Assembly (NCBI RefSeq): GCF_002000985.1
Contig: NZ_CP018822.1
Span: 2,126,001-2,190,000, forward strand
Direction: 5' to 3'
From: Streptococcus gallolyticus subsp. gallolyticus DSM 16831
Lineage (GTDB): Bacteria; Bacillota; Bacilli; Lactobacillales; Streptococcaceae
DNA length: 64,000 nucleotides
Within the stretch, counting starts at the first letter, position 1. The number at the start of each line of letters is the position of its first letter. Positions 43,964 to 54,725 of this stretch are shown here, piece after piece. The notes beneath the pieces are model-generated. The model made no database searches. It was not told where the DNA came from and saw only the letters and a program-made list of their open reading frames with translations. The translations under genes and the position numbers were made by a program.

Positions 43964-44633
43964 TTTCTTCCTCCAATCGGTAGCCCACGCCACGAATGGT
44001 TTTGATCAAGTGACTAGCATCGCCAAGCTTTGTACGCAAAGTTCCAATATGAACATCTACAGTTCTAGTCTCACCAACGAAATATTCTCCCCAGACTTGA
44101 TTTAATAATTCTTGACGTGTAAAGACGCGGTTTGGATATTTCATAAGAAGTCCAAGTAGTTCAAACTCTTTAAGCGTTAAGCTAATGTCTTTACCATCTT
44201 TTTTTACTGTATAATTTTGAATGTCTAAAGAAAGGTTTCCAACCTGTAATATCTGTTTTCTTTGCGATTTTTGGCTTCTACGTAAAACAGCTTTAATACG
44301 CGAAATCATTTCCATCATGCCAAAAGGTTTAACCAAATAATCATCGGACCCCATATCCAATCCTTTAACTTTATCAAATTCTGTCCCCTTAGCAGTCGCC
44401 ATAATCACTGGAATGTCCGCAGTAGACATTTTTCCTTTTAATTCTTCTAAAATGCTTAAGCCATCACTTCCAGGCAACATAATATCCAATAAAATTAAGT
44501 CAGGTTTCTGACTTTCTATAGCTTGCCAAAATAGCTCAGCATTTGAAAATCCTTGCGCAACAAAACCAGTCGTCTTTAACGTGTACAGCATTAATTCACG
44601 GATATCATCATCATCTTCAACACAATAAATCAT
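43956..44633 (-). CDS. pnpR: Phosphate response regulator (PhoB/PnpR)
   Basis: The ATG at 44633 (TGATG overlap with the phoU stop, GGGAG upstream) gives 225 residues. The receiver domain has acidic EDDDD and phospho-acceptor LILLDIMLPG, then GSDDYLVKPF; the C-terminus is an OmpR-type winged helix (SLTLKEFELLGLL, RTVDVHIGTLRTKLGD, IRGVGYRLE). It most likely binds the tandem repeats before pstS (48696-48717) and activates the whole operon, including itself. Confidence 0.93.
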   Translation of the reverse strand: MIYCVEDDDDIRELMLYTLKTTGFVAQGFSNAELFWQAIESQKPDLILLDIMLPGSDGLSILEELKGKMSTADIPVIMATAKGTEFDKVKGLDMGSDDYLVKPFGMMEMISRIKAVLRRSQKSQRKQILQVGNLSLDIQNYTVKKDGKDISLTLKEFELLGLLMKYPNRVFTRQELLNQVWGEYFVGETRTVDVHIGTLRTKLGDASHLIKTIRGVGYRLEEENG

Positions 44634-45283
44634 CAGTCGTCTCCCTCTAATTGCCCTGTAATCGAAAAAATTATCCACTTAGCAATATTAACTGTGTGGT
44701 CTCCAATGCGTTCGATGTATTTAGCAACCATCAGAACATCAATAGCATGCTCACCATCTACATCACTGCCTGAAAAGTAAGTCATCAAATCCATCTTTAT
44801 TGTATCAAATTCTTGGTCAACTGTATTGTCATTTTGGATAACTTGGTTAGCTAAGGATTCATCATCATGAACAAAAGCATCTATGCTGATCGTAACCATT
44901 TCAACCACATGACTAACCATACTTTGCAAATGATCTAATTCACGACCAGGCTGAATATGTCCTTGATTGATAATTTCACCAATCTCAGCCGCCTGTGCGC
45001 CAATGCGCTTCATATCATATACCATTTTCAAAACTGCCGAAACACGTCTCAAATCTTTAGCGACAGGTTGCTGCCGTAAAAGTAATTTCAAACATTGCTC
45101 TTCAATATCACGTTCTAATTGCTCAATTTTCTGATATGTTTTAATAACATTATTAACCAAGTAAGAATCGTCAGTTTTTAAAAACTGGACAGATTTAGAA
45201 ATAACATCCTCACACAAAGCCCCCATGAAGATAACATTTTTAGTCAACTCTTGCAATTGATTTTCAAATTTTGAACGAATCAT
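44633..45283 (-). CDS. phoU: Phosphate transport regulator PhoU
   Basis: The 216-residue all-helical protein has two three-helix repeats; [40 protein letters not shown] and the later [16 protein letters not shown] carry the E/D...ERIGD metal-binding motifs of PhoU. It links the Pst transporter to the kinase and restrains signalling when phosphate is plentiful. It overlaps pstB by an ATGA and pnpR by one base. Confidence 0.94.
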   Translation of the reverse strand: MIRSKFENQLQELTKNVIFMGALCEDVISKSVQFLKTDDSYLVNNVIKTYQKIEQLERDIEEQCLKLLLRQQPVAKDLRRVSAVLKMVYDMKRIGAQAAEIGEIINQGHIQPGRELDHLQSMVSHVVEMVTISIDAFVHDDESLANQVIQNDNTVDQEFDTIKMDLMTYFSGSDVDGEHAIDVLMVAKYIERIGDHTVNIAKWIIFSITGQLEGDD

Positions 45284-46032
45284 CCAAATCTCCCTGTAAT
45301 ATAATTTTCTGTTCTCTCATCCTGAGGAAGTGAAAATAACTGACTAGTTTTATTAAACTCAACAACTTCCCCCATTAAAAAGAATGCTGTTTTATCTGAA
45401 ATTCTAACAGCTTGTTGCATATTGTGAGTAACCATAACAATGCTATATTTCTTTTTCAACTCAATAACCAAATCTTCAATTTTTGACGTTGATATAGGGT
45501 CTAAGGCACTTGTTGGTTCATCCATTAGAAGAACATCAGGCTCAATAGCCAATGCACGCGCAATACAAAGTCGCTGCTGTTGTCCCCCCGATAACCCCAT
45601 TGCAGATTTGCTTAACCTATCCTTCACCTCATCCCAAATAGCCGCTTGTTTCAGAGAACGTTCAACAATCTCATCTAACTCCGTTTTAGCATGGATTCCA
45701 TGCGTTCTTGGTCCAAAGGCAATATTATCATAAATGCTCATCGGAAACGGATTCGGTTTTTGGAAGACCATTCCAACTTTTTTACGAAGCTTATTAATAT
45801 CTAAATCACAGTAAATATCTTCACCATCCAAAAGCACTTTTCCTGTAATACGACAATCTTTGACCAAGTCATTCATTCGATTAAGGCTCTTTAAAAGTGT
45901 GGATTTACCACATCCCGAAGGACCTATAAAAGCTGTAATCTCATTTGCTGGAATTTCTAAATGAATCGATTTCAAAGCATGAAATTCCCCATAATATAAA
46001 TCCAAGTTATCAATAATTAGTTTACTCATCAT
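45280..46032 (-). CDS. pstB: Phosphate ABC transporter ATP-binding protein
   Basis: The 250 residues have Walker [30 protein letters not shown] (the PstB-specific Q-loop region), signature [16 protein letters not shown] and Walker [14 protein letters not shown]. It drives phosphate uptake through PstAC. The first ATG pair (46032/46029) overlaps the end of pstA by 11 bases. Confidence 0.96.
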   Translation of the reverse strand: MMSKLIIDNLDLYYGEFHALKSIHLEIPANEITAFIGPSGCGKSTLLKSLNRMNDLVKDCRITGKVLLDGEDIYCDLDINKLRKKVGMVFQKPNPFPMSIYDNIAFGPRTHGIHAKTELDEIVERSLKQAAIWDEVKDRLSKSAMGLSGGQQQRLCIARALAIEPDVLLMDEPTSALDPISTSKIEDLVIELKKKYSIVMVTHNMQQAVRISDKTAFFLMGEVVEFNKTSQLFSLPQDERTENYITGRFG

Positions 46033-46900
46033 CCATCTCGCTTCCTAAACGTTTTGCTACCAAACCAGATAAAAAATTAATGCCAATGACCAAAAGCAAT
46101 AAAACAACCGCTGTCGCGTAAGTTTGATTGATATAAAGACCTTCACCCGAAATAGCGTACATATGAACCGCTAACGTTCGAGACGAACTAAATACATTCT
46201 TTGCAACCTCAGCTACTGTACCTGCTGTAAAAATAAGAGCAGCCGACTCTCCAATGATACGACCAACTGCCAAAATAATTCCCGAAAAAATTCCTGGTAT
46301 AGCACTCGGCAGGACAATTTTAAAAATAGTTCTTAATTTTCCAGCGCCAAGCGCAAATGCTCCTTCACGGTAACTAGTTGGAACCGAAAGTAAGGCCTCC
46401 TCGGTCGTTCTCATAACTAAAGGAAGAATCATAATACTCAACGTCATCGAACCCGATAACAAAGAAAGTCCAAAATGTACATATTTTACAAAGAAAAGTG
46501 CTCCAAATAATCCATAAATAATTGATGGAATACCTGATAATGTTTCCGTAGCAATTCTAATGATATTTACTATCGGATTACCTTTCTTAGCATATTCTGT
46601 TAAATAAATGGAACCACCTATACCTATTGGAATTGCAATAAGTAACGTCAACCCTGTGATAAATAAAGTATTGATAAGAGCTGGCAGTAACGAAACATTT
46701 TCCGTTGTATAAGTAAAAGAAAATAAAGCTTTATTGAGATGTGGAACACCTTTGACTAAAATATAACCAACAATAAAAATAATCACTAAAAAACTTAAGA
46801 AAGCCGCGAAATAGACCAAACCAAAAAGGATGAATGACACAAAATCTTGTCTACGAGATGCTGCCCTCTGCTTTAACGTTCTTTGATTAATATTTTCCAT
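46022..46900 (-). CDS. pstA: Phosphate ABC transporter permease PstA
   Basis: 292 residues with about six membrane helices and the permease EAA loop ([31 protein letters not shown]). It pairs with PstC to form the channel. It starts six bases after the pstC stop. Confidence 0.94.
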   Translation of the reverse strand: MENINQRTLKQRAASRRQDFVSFILFGLVYFAAFLSFLVIIFIVGYILVKGVPHLNKALFSFTYTTENVSLLPALINTLFITGLTLLIAIPIGIGGSIYLTEYAKKGNPIVNIIRIATETLSGIPSIIYGLFGALFFVKYVHFGLSLLSGSMTLSIMILPLVMRTTEEALLSVPTSYREGAFALGAGKLRTIFKIVLPSAIPGIFSGIILAVGRIIGESAALIFTAGTVAEVAKNVFSSSRTLAVHMYAISGEGLYINQTYATAVVLLLLVIGINFLSGLVAKRLGSEMDDE

Positions 46901-46905
46901 ACACC

Positions 46906-47751
46906 TTATTCCTCTTTATGCAGTAGGGAGAAACAGATATTGATAATGAGTACAAAAATAAATAGAACAACAGCTGTACCAATAAGTGCCTCTCTATGAA
47001 GCCCCGTTGAATAACCCATTTCCATAACAATATTAGTCGTTAAAGTTCTCACCCCTGATGTTAATGCCTTCGGCAATATAGCTTGATTACCTGCTACCAT
47101 AATAACTGCCATGGTTTCTCCAACAGCACGCCCAAGTCCAAGAATTATTGCTGCTAAAAGGCCTCTCTTAGCAGCAGGTAAAACAACAAAAAAGATACTT
47201 CTCTCATGTGAAGCCCCTAAAGCCAAACCTCCCTCATAGTAGTGATGAGGGACAGCACGAATAGCCGTCTCAGAAACACTAACGATTGTCGGTAAAATCA
47301 TAATTCCTAGAAGAATGGCTGCTGTTAGAACTCCCATACCATAACCACCGATATAATCACGAACAAAGGGAACCAAAACTACTAGACCAAAGAAGCCATA
47401 CACAACTGAAGGAATACCTGCCATTAAATTAATACCTGCCTTCAATGGCTTATATAGCTTATTGGGACAAAAATATGCCATAAACACCGCAGTCAAAATT
47501 CCAATTGGAACACCAATGACTAGAGCGCCCAACGTCACATAAAGTGAGCCTACTATCATTGGCAATATCCCAAACTCATTACTAGATGGACGCCAAACCT
47601 CCCCAAATAGAAACTTTATAATACCTATTTCCTTAATCGCAGGCAGTCCATTTGAAAATAGAAAAATACAAATAAGTAAAACTGAAACAATGGAAATACA
47701 GGCGGTAAGGAAAAATACCGCTTGCATTACTTTTTCGCTTTTATGATTCAT
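46906..47751 (-). CDS. pstC: Phosphate ABC transporter permease PstC
   Basis: 281 residues with six membrane helices and the EAA loop (HHYYEGGLALGASHERSIFFVVLPAAKRGLLA). GVLTAAILLGIMILPTIVSVSETAIRAVP is typical PstC. It follows pstS by nine bases. Confidence 0.94.
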   Translation of the reverse strand: MNHKSEKVMQAVFFLTACISIVSVLLICIFLFSNGLPAIKEIGIIKFLFGEVWRPSSNEFGILPMIVGSLYVTLGALVIGVPIGILTAVFMAYFCPNKLYKPLKAGINLMAGIPSVVYGFFGLVVLVPFVRDYIGGYGMGVLTAAILLGIMILPTIVSVSETAIRAVPHHYYEGGLALGASHERSIFFVVLPAAKRGLLAAIILGLGRAVGETMAVIMVAGNQAILPKALTSGVRTLTTNIVMEMGYSTGLHREALIGTAVVLFIFVLIINICFSLLHKEE

Positions 47752-47760
47752 GAAATCCTC

Positions 47761-48630
47761 TTAATCAGATAGTTCTTTCCAAGTTGTGATCTCACCAGAG
47801 AAAATACTCTTGACTTGTTCACTCGTAAGATTATCTATCGTATTATTTTTATTGACAATAACTGCAATACCATCCATAGCAATAACCGTTGAGTTAACAC
47901 CTTGTGCTATCTCGCTATCTTCTAGTTCTCGTGAAGCCATTCCGATATCTGATGTTCCATCAATCGTGTCCGTAATTCCCGTTGAAGAATCGCTTTGTTG
48001 AATTTCAATAGTAACACCAGAGTTCACCTTCGTATAGGCTTCTTTTAATTTTTCCATAACAGGTGTCACCGAACTTGAACCCGAAATAACAACTTTTCCA
48101 GAAGTAACACTCGCTTGATACGTATCCACATTGTCTAAGGGAATGTAACCATTTTCTTCAACAATGGCTTGCCCATCACTACTTAAAATGAAATTGATAA
48201 AATCTTTCGCAGCCTTACTAATATCTTCTTTGGTCACAATATTAAACGGACGTGAGATTTTATAAGAACCATCCTTTATGGTTTCTACACTAGCTTTTGT
48301 GCCATCAATTTTTAAAACTTTAACACTATCATTTAAAGAACCTAAAGAGGCATAACCGATTGCTAAATCGTCTCCTGCAACAGTTGTTAGAGTTACTGAT
48401 GTTGAGTTAGTCACGATGGCATTCGCAGTTGTTAAATCAACAGTATCACCACTACTATTCTTTTCCTCTAACCCAAATAAATCTATAAAAGCACCACGTG
48501 TTCCTGAACCTTCCTCACGAGAAACAACACTGATTTGTTTGGATTCTGATGAATTTGACTTACTACAAGCTGTCAAAACAACTCCCACTCCAACAAATGC
48601 AAGTAACATTAGCATTTTCCATTTTTTCAT
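47761..48630 (-). CDS. pstS: Phosphate-binding lipoprotein PstS
   Basis: The ATG at 48630 has AAAGGAGAA before it and gives 289 residues with a lipoprotein signal ending LTAC. ISVVSREEGSGTRGAFIDLFG and ISGSSSVTPVMEKLKEAY are the two phosphate-binding blocks; their order (REEGSGTR before SGSSSVTP) is reversed from E. coli PstS, in which the SGS block comes first, hinting at a circularly permuted arrangement common in Gram-positive homologues. It captures phosphate outside the membrane. First gene of the operon. Confidence 0.93.
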   Translation of the reverse strand: MKKWKMLMLLAFVGVGVVLTACSKSNSSESKQISVVSREEGSGTRGAFIDLFGLEEKNSSGDTVDLTTANAIVTNSTSVTLTTVAGDDLAIGYASLGSLNDSVKVLKIDGTKASVETIKDGSYKISRPFNIVTKEDISKAAKDFINFILSSDGQAIVEENGYIPLDNVDTYQASVTSGKVVISGSSSVTPVMEKLKEAYTKVNSGVTIEIQQSDSSTGITDTIDGTSDIGMASRELEDSEIAQGVNSTVIAMDGIAVIVNKNNTIDNLTSEQVKSIFSGEITTWKELSD

Positions 48631-48661
48631 GATATTCTCCTTTAACATCTTTATGCTACTT

Positions 48662-48717
48662 ATTATAATGAGCAAGTATCAAATCTATTACCAAGTTTTT
48701 GTAAAATTTTTGTAAAA
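48662..48717 (-). promoter_or_regulatory. Pho box and promoter of the pst-pnp operon
   Basis: On the reverse strand, two exact 11-base repeats TTTTACAAAAA (48707-48717 and 48696-48706) stand 28 bases before TATAAT (48662-48667). There is no good -35 box, so activation by phosphorylated PnpR is likely. Confidence 0.8.
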
Positions 48718-48870
48718 TCATTCCAAAACTTGCTAAGAATTTCACGCCAAGCTTTTTCCAAACTTTAAGTTCTATCCGAAAGATGCTATAATGTTAATAT
48801 CTTTTTTCAAGATATATCTCCAAATAAACAAGGTCTAACCCCTTGCTACGAAAGGAATCACAAAAACATT

Positions 48871-49170
48871 ATGATGAATATGCAAAATATGATGCGTCAA
48901 GCTCAAAAACTCCAAAAACAAATGGAGAAAAAACAATCTGAACTTGCTAGTACAACTTTCACTGGAAAATCAGCTCAAGATTTAGTTGTTGTTGAGTTTA
49001 CAGGTGATAAAAAATTAGTGAACATCACTTTTAAAGATGCCATTGTTGACCCAGATGATGTTGAAACACTTCAAGACATGACAACACAAGCTATCAACGA
49101 TGCACTTTCTCAAATCGATGATGCCACACAAAAAACACTAGGCGCATTTGCAGGAAAATTACCATTTTAA
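48871..49170 (+). CDS. ybaB: YbaB/EbfC nucleoid-associated protein
   Basis: 99 residues starting [18 protein letters not shown] with a helical coiled arm, then the beta region [16 protein letters not shown] and a C-terminal helix. It forms tweezer-like dimers that bind DNA. The usual partners dnaX and recR are not adjacent. GAAAGGA precedes the start. Confidence 0.93.
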   Translation: MMNMQNMMRQAQKLQKQMEKKQSELASTTFTGKSAQDLVVVEFTGDKKLVNITFKDAIVDPDDVETLQDMTTQAINDALSQIDDATQKTLGAFAGKLPF

Positions 49171-49179
49171 TGACATAAT

Positions 49180-49216
49180 CAAAAAAGCTCGAACCTTTTA
49201 AGGTTCGAGCTTTTTA
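49180..49216. terminator. Bidirectional terminator between ybaB and the MerR gene
   Basis: AAAAAGCTCGAACC-TTTT-AAGGTTCGAGCTTTTT: a 13 to 14-bp perfect stem with T runs both ways. Confidence 0.92.
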
Positions 49217-49948
49217 AGCTTCTTTTGCTGTTTCTAAACAATAAGATTTTTCATGACAATGTGGGCAAGTTAATTTTCGCGTTTTAGGAGTATGACGAGC
49301 AAATGCGAATTCCCTGTACGTTGGTTGGAAAAGTTGGTGGCAATTGGGACAGATATAAGCTATTTTACGTGAAAAATGATAAGACAATGTTAATAATGTG
49401 CCAACATACACCAAAACAATACCGATACCAACACCTTGCCAAACAACAGATTGTGGACGACTTGCAAGCCAAGCAACACAAAGAACAAAAATAAGAATCG
49501 TTGCTAGATTACTAATCCACATCCGTTTTTGCAAACGACGCCAAGCTAATTGATTTTTCATGGTAAGAGAAATGTCTGATAAAAATTCTAGCGACTGACC
49601 TGTTTGATTTTTTACCCTGTCAAGCAAGTTGACAGTAGTGTCAAGTTTGTCTTTCTTCTCAGCAAGCTCACGCTTTGTTTCCTTGATATGCTCAACAAGC
49701 AATAACTCTAAAACTTGTCTTGCATTTTCCTCAGCAAACAGCCGTTTTATCTGTTCAATTGAAAAATCAAGTTCCCGTAAAAAACAAATCATGCGCAACT
49801 GTTCTAAATCACTATCCACATAGATTCGCCGTCCACCTTCTGTCAAATCAGATGGCGACAAAATACCACGTTTATCATAATATTGGACCGTGCGAACTGA
49901 AACACCTGCCAACTTCGCCAAATCGCCAGTTGTATAAGAGCGAGACAT
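49214..49948 (-). CDS. Membrane-anchored MerR-family regulator with zinc ribbon
   Basis: The start at 49948 is preceded by AAAGGAGGTGAAAGG; 244 residues. Residues 1-70 are a MerR winged helix (YTTGDLAKLAGVSVRTVQYYDKRGIL), then a coiled coil (80-130), two membrane helices (about 150-190) and a C-terminal zinc ribbon (CPNCHQLF ... CPHCHEKSYC). A membrane-bound MerR with its own zinc site is unusual. The promoter (TTGCTT, 19 bases, TATAAT near 49975-50010 on the reverse strand) has MerR spacing, so it may control itself; other targets unknown. Confidence 0.85.
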   Translation of the reverse strand: MSRSYTTGDLAKLAGVSVRTVQYYDKRGILSPSDLTEGGRRIYVDSDLEQLRMICFLRELDFSIEQIKRLFAEENARQVLELLLVEHIKETKRELAEKKDKLDTTVNLLDRVKNQTGQSLEFLSDISLTMKNQLAWRRLQKRMWISNLATILIFVLCVAWLASRPQSVVWQGVGIGIVLVYVGTLLTLSYHFSRKIAYICPNCHQLFQPTYREFAFARHTPKTRKLTCPHCHEKSYCLETAKEA

Positions 49949-50051
49949 TCCTTTCACCTCCTTTCTGCCCTTATTATAGGACATGCCCCAACGTCACAAG
50001 CAAGGGGTTACCCTAGATGATTTTTTATTTTTTGAAAAAATAGCAGAGCTT

Positions 50052-50639
50052 TTAGCTAAAAAAGCCACCTAAAGCTGCAAAAGGATTGTCACCATGCTCT
50101 TCTTCTTGCTGATTCAAATAAGATTTATTCTCATCAAATTCCATGAACTTTTCATAAACAAGCGCAGTCATGCGAGCATCTTCAAGTGAATTATGACCAT
50201 GTCCTGAAATACCTAAAAATTCAGCAACACTTGTCAACTTGAGATTGGCAATTCCATTCAAGTCTGTGCTACGACGTTCAAAAGCTTCGTCATACAAATC
50301 AACCTTGTAAAGCTCTGTCAAGTCTAATTCATTTTCAGCAAGTAAAGGCAGGTCTGATTTTAGCGCATTATAACCAACCAAAGCAGTCTCTCCAACGAAT
50401 GTTTTAAAGTCAGCAAGCACTTCATCAAGCTTTGGAGCGTTAGCAATTTTTTCTGATGTAATACCCGTCAATCCATTAATAAATGACTGCAATGGCACAT
50501 CTGTGTAAACATAAGTGTCAAAGCTGTCAACTTCGTGACCTTCTTTGAATTTTACTGCTGAAACCTGAATAATATGACTTTTCTCAGCAACCGTATTAAA
50601 TTCCAAATCAAATGCAATGTACTCCGCTAATTTTTCCAT
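50052..50639 (-). CDS. DEDDh 3'-5' exonuclease (DNA polymerase III epsilon-like)
   Basis: 195 residues with EXO I YIAFDLEFNT (Asp and Glu), EXO II ALVGYNALKSDLPLL and EXO III HNSLEDARMTALV, the DEDDh pattern of the epsilon/RNase T family. It acts alone (no polymerase part). It may proofread or trim nucleic acids; the specific substrate cannot be assigned. RBS TAGGAGG. Confidence 0.88.
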   Translation of the reverse strand: MEKLAEYIAFDLEFNTVAEKSHIIQVSAVKFKEGHEVDSFDTYVYTDVPLQSFINGLTGITSEKIANAPKLDEVLADFKTFVGETALVGYNALKSDLPLLAENELDLTELYKVDLYDEAFERRSTDLNGIANLKLTSVAEFLGISGHGHNSLEDARMTALVYEKFMEFDENKSYLNQQEEEHGDNPFAALGGFFS

Positions 50640-50668
50640 GATACCTCCTAAAAATGAGTTTATAAAAT

Positions 50669-50695
50669 AAAGCTGGAACTTTTGTCCCAGCTTCC
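50669..50695 (-). terminator. Terminator of the DUF536 gene
   Basis: On the reverse strand AAGCTGG and CCAGCTTT pair around about ten bases, followed by ATTTTATAAA. Confidence 0.65.
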
Positions 50696-50711
50696 GATAA
50701 ATTTCGAGTTC

Positions 50712-51245
50712 TTATTTTCCACCAAAAAGACGCGCTAGGAATCCCTTCGGAGCTGCTTCTTCTTGAATTTTTTCTTCTGACTTCGTTTGAATTTCTTCGA
50801 CTTCAGCCTTAGCTTCATTAAGTTCAAGCTGAAGGCGCTTTGTGTCTTCCATGGCAGCAAGCGTCAATTGTTGTTGCTGATCAAGCTGCTTGTCTTTTTC
50901 GCTAATTTGCACATCTTTAACACGAAGCTGTTCATCTTTTGAAGCAAGCTGTTTATCCTTAGCTTTGAGCTGCTCATACAAACGTGTAATTTCAGTGTTT
51001 TTTTCGTCCACTAAAATTTCTAAAAGTTCGCGTTGTTTTGTTTCTTCATCAATTGGCTCATCTTCAAAAATGGTTTTTTTGTAGATTTCTTCCAATTTAA
51101 TCAAGCCACTTCGGTTGACAACGGTAACTCCCTTTTCATTTTTATCGACATCTTCTTCTGGCAGACTCTTGACACGATTGTTAACCGCTTGGCGGCTAAC
51201 TCCTAGAATCTCAGCCAGCTCGCTAACTGTTTTCTCAATTGCCAT
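50712..51245 (-). CDS. DUF536 protein: helix-turn-helix plus coiled coil
   Basis: I chose the ATG at 51245 (AGAGGATATT upstream), 177 residues. The N-terminus is a small DNA-binding helix-turn-helix (TVSELAEILGVSRQAVNNRVKSL). Residues 75-150 form a heptad coiled coil with near repeats (KDKQLASKDEQLRVKDVQI). The end, KGFLARLFGGK, is an amphipathic tail. This DUF536 layout occurs in chromosomal and plasmid genes of lactic acid bacteria; a DNA-binding or replication-linked role is inferred. Confidence 0.8.
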   Translation of the reverse strand: MAIEKTVSELAEILGVSRQAVNNRVKSLPEEDVDKNEKGVTVVNRSGLIKLEEIYKKTIFEDEPIDEETKQRELLEILVDEKNTEITRLYEQLKAKDKQLASKDEQLRVKDVQISEKDKQLDQQQQLTLAAMEDTKRLQLELNEAKAEVEEIQTKSEEKIQEEAAPKGFLARLFGGK

Positions 51246-51301
51246 AATATCCTCTTTTACGTTGAAATTTCTTATGAAAAGGATAACATAACAGTCTATA
51301 A

Positions 51302-52639
<1,338 letters not shown>

Positions 52640-52684
52640 CAATTGTTGAGAAATCCTTTTGTGGGTTTCTTTTTTAAAAAATAT

Positions 52685-52754
52685 TTAACTAGTTAAGTTT
52701 TTTCTCTTGATTATTTCCTCAAAGGTGTTATAATAAATATCGTTAACCAGTTAA
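52685..52754 (+). promoter_or_regulatory. rpsN promoter flanked by two AdcR boxes
   Basis: TTAACTAGTTAA (52685-52696) and TTAACCAGTTAA (52743-52754) both fit the AdcR consensus TTAACYRGTTAA. Between them lie TTGATT (52707-52712), 16 bases, and TATAAT (52729-52734). Zinc-loaded AdcR would clamp the promoter; zinc starvation would release it. Confidence 0.9.
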
Positions 52755-52769
52755 GCAAAAGGAGACATT

Positions 52770-53039
52770 ATGGCTAAAAAATCAAAAATTGCTAGATACA
52801 ACCGACAACTAAAACTCATTGAGCAATATGCCGACTTACGTCGTGAATTGAAGGCAAAAGGCGATTACGAAGCGCTTCGTAAATTGCCACGCGACTCAAA
52901 TCCAAATCGTTTGAAAAATCGTGACCGCATTGACGGACGCCCACACGCATACATGCGTAAATTCGGCGTTAGCCGAATCAACTTCCGTGACCTTGCTCAC
53001 AAAGGACAACTTCCTGGCGTCAAAAAAGCCAGCTGGTAA
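52770..53039 (+). CDS. rpsN: Ribosomal protein S14, zinc-independent paralogue
   Basis: 89 residues with no CXXC pair (the short S14 of the main operon uses four cysteines for zinc). [53 protein letters not shown] blocks identify the long, C-minus S14 form. It replaces the zinc form during zinc shortage, which agrees with the twin AdcR boxes in its promoter. RBS AAAAGGAG. Confidence 0.96.
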   Translation: MAKKSKIARYNRQLKLIEQYADLRRELKAKGDYEALRKLPRDSNPNRLKNRDRIDGRPHAYMRKFGVSRINFRDLAHKGQLPGVKKASW

Positions 53040-53077
53040 TCCTCAAAAAATAGAAAGACAAAAGTTTTTATCACACA

Positions 53078-53105
53078 AAAAGCTGGGATGTCCCCAGCTT
53101 TTTTA
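53078..53105. terminator. Bidirectional terminator after rpsN
   Basis: AAAAAGCTGGG-ATGT-CCCAGCTTTTTT: a perfect stem with T runs on both strands. Confidence 0.9.
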
Positions 53106-53582
53106 GTTAATAATATAAGTATAGAAACGATTATCCACAGCTAAACGTGGAAAATCAGCAGGTAAATTTGACGATTCAATTGCTTGAAAACCAAATTTTC
53201 GGTAAAAGTGCTGAGCAGCCTCAAAATCTGTTGTTGTTCCAAGAAAAATAGCCTTCTTCTGCTCTTTTTGGCAATAAGCTACAAAAGCCTTCAATAATTC
53301 TTTTCCTAAACCTGCTTTTCTGTAATTTTTACTTACAAACATTTTCTTTAAAGCGACATTGTCTTGTTCAAGAGCCACTAAGCCAATACACCCTAGCACT
53401 TCTTTCCTCTCATTGATAGCTACCCAGAATTGACCACCTTGTTTTTGATAAGAATTTTCAATGTCCAATAAATCAGGTTGTTCCGTTAAGGAAATAGGAA
53501 GCGAAAATTCTTCTTGCTGGATAGTTAGTATCAAGTCTATCACCGCCTGATTAAACTTTGGTTCAAAAATAGATATCCGCAT
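53103..53582 (-). CDS. GNAT-family N-acetyltransferase
   Basis: 159 residues with KKMFVSKNYRKAGLGKELLKAFV, the acetyl-CoA binding loop, and FYRKFGFQAI near the C-terminus. It starts nine bases after the stop of the threonine aldolase gene, so the two are co-transcribed. Substrate unknown. Confidence 0.87.
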   Translation of the reverse strand: MRISIFEPKFNQAVIDLILTIQQEEFSLPISLTEQPDLLDIENSYQKQGGQFWVAINERKEVLGCIGLVALEQDNVALKKMFVSKNYRKAGLGKELLKAFVAYCQKEQKKAIFLGTTTDFEAAQHFYRKFGFQAIESSNLPADFPRLAVDNRFYTYIIN

Positions 53583-53591
53583 ACCTTACCT

Positions 53592-54617
53592 CTATAAAAC
53601 CTCTCGTAATTTATCAATATCTTCTTGCGTTGTTGACCAGCTTGTTGCCAAACGAATAACCGTATGAGTATCGTCATATTTTTCCCAGAAGCTATAAGCA
53701 AGGACTTCACCTAAAGTGGCTAATTTAGCATTTTCAATAATGATAAATTGTTGATTTGTTGGTGATTCCAGATAGAAACGATAGCCTTTTTCACGTAAAA
53801 TGTCTTTTAACTGCTCTGCCATTTTAATAGCGTGCTCACCAATTTCAAAATAAAGATTATCCGTAAAGAAACGGTCAAATTGCACACCAATCAGCCAACC
53901 TTTTGCCAAAAGTGCTCCATGCTGCTTGACTGTTGTCACAAAATGTTTTGGTGTATTTTGTTTTGTAAACACGACGGCTTCACCAATAAAGGCTCCCATT
54001 TTAGTACCACCAATATAAAAGACGTCTGACAATGCAGCAATAGTTGGCAAATCGACCTCTGTCTCCTTAGCTGCCAAACCATATCCTAAACGTGCGCCAT
54101 CAATAAAGAGTGGCAATTGATATTGACGACAAACATCTGAAATGGCGGTCAATTCTTCCTTGGTGTAGAGCGTGCCATATTCAGTTGGGTGAGAAATGTA
54201 AACCATCCCTGGAAAAACCATATGGTCATGGTTGCCATCATGATAAAAGTTATCCACATAAGCAGCAAGCTCAGCCGCCTGAATTTTTCCTTGATGAGAA
54301 GGAAGTGTTAGCACCTTGTGTCCTGTAAATTCAATAGCACCAGCTTCATGAGTGCTAACATGCCCCGTTTCAGCAGCGATGACACCTTCGTAAGAGGTTA
54401 ACAAGCTATCGATAACCACTTGATTAGTCTGTGTGCCACCTGATAAAAAGAAGATTTCAGCTTCAGGGCAATGGCAAGCTTCTTTTATCTTTTCTACAGC
54501 CTGTGCACAATAACTATCCATGCCATAACCAGCAAGACTTTCTTGATTACTATCCACAAGCGCTTGGAGTAGCTGTGGATGAATTCCTTTATTATAATCA
54601 TTTTCAAAATGTAACAT
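53592..54617 (-). CDS. Threonine aldolase family protein (PLP enzyme)
   Basis: 341 residues of the beta-eliminating lyase/threonine aldolase fold: GTQTNQVVIDSLL, ETGHVSTHEAGAIEFTGHKV, FIDGARLGYGLA (PLP-binding Asp) and YIGGTKMGAFIGEAVV with the PLP Lys. The family splits L-threonine or allo-threonine to glycine and acetaldehyde. It is divergent from the MarR regulator with shared operators, so MarR may control it. Confidence 0.88.
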   Translation of the reverse strand: MLHFENDYNKGIHPQLLQALVDSNQESLAGYGMDSYCAQAVEKIKEACHCPEAEIFFLSGGTQTNQVVIDSLLTSYEGVIAAETGHVSTHEAGAIEFTGHKVLTLPSHQGKIQAAELAAYVDNFYHDGNHDHMVFPGMVYISHPTEYGTLYTKEELTAISDVCRQYQLPLFIDGARLGYGLAAKETEVDLPTIAALSDVFYIGGTKMGAFIGEAVVFTKQNTPKHFVTTVKQHGALLAKGWLIGVQFDRFFTDNLYFEIGEHAIKMAEQLKDILREKGYRFYLESPTNQQFIIIENAKLATLGEVLAYSFWEKYDDTHTVIRLATSWSTTQEDIDKLREVL

Positions 54618-54633
54618 ATTAGCACCTCTTTTG

Positions 54634-54688
54634 ATTGCATTTACAATAATATTGAGATTATTATATCACTTTTTATTGTAAATGCAAT
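54634..54688. promoter_or_regulatory. Paired MarR operators between the aldolase and marR genes
   Basis: ATTGCATTTACAATA (54634-54648) and TATTGTAAATGCAAT (54674-54688) are exact inverted copies, 25 bases apart; each is itself a 14-base pseudo-palindrome of MarR type. They cover the promoters of both genes. Confidence 0.8.
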
Positions 54689-54725
54689 ATTTTTTTGTTA
54701 AAATTTTTAGCAAGGAGAAACTATT

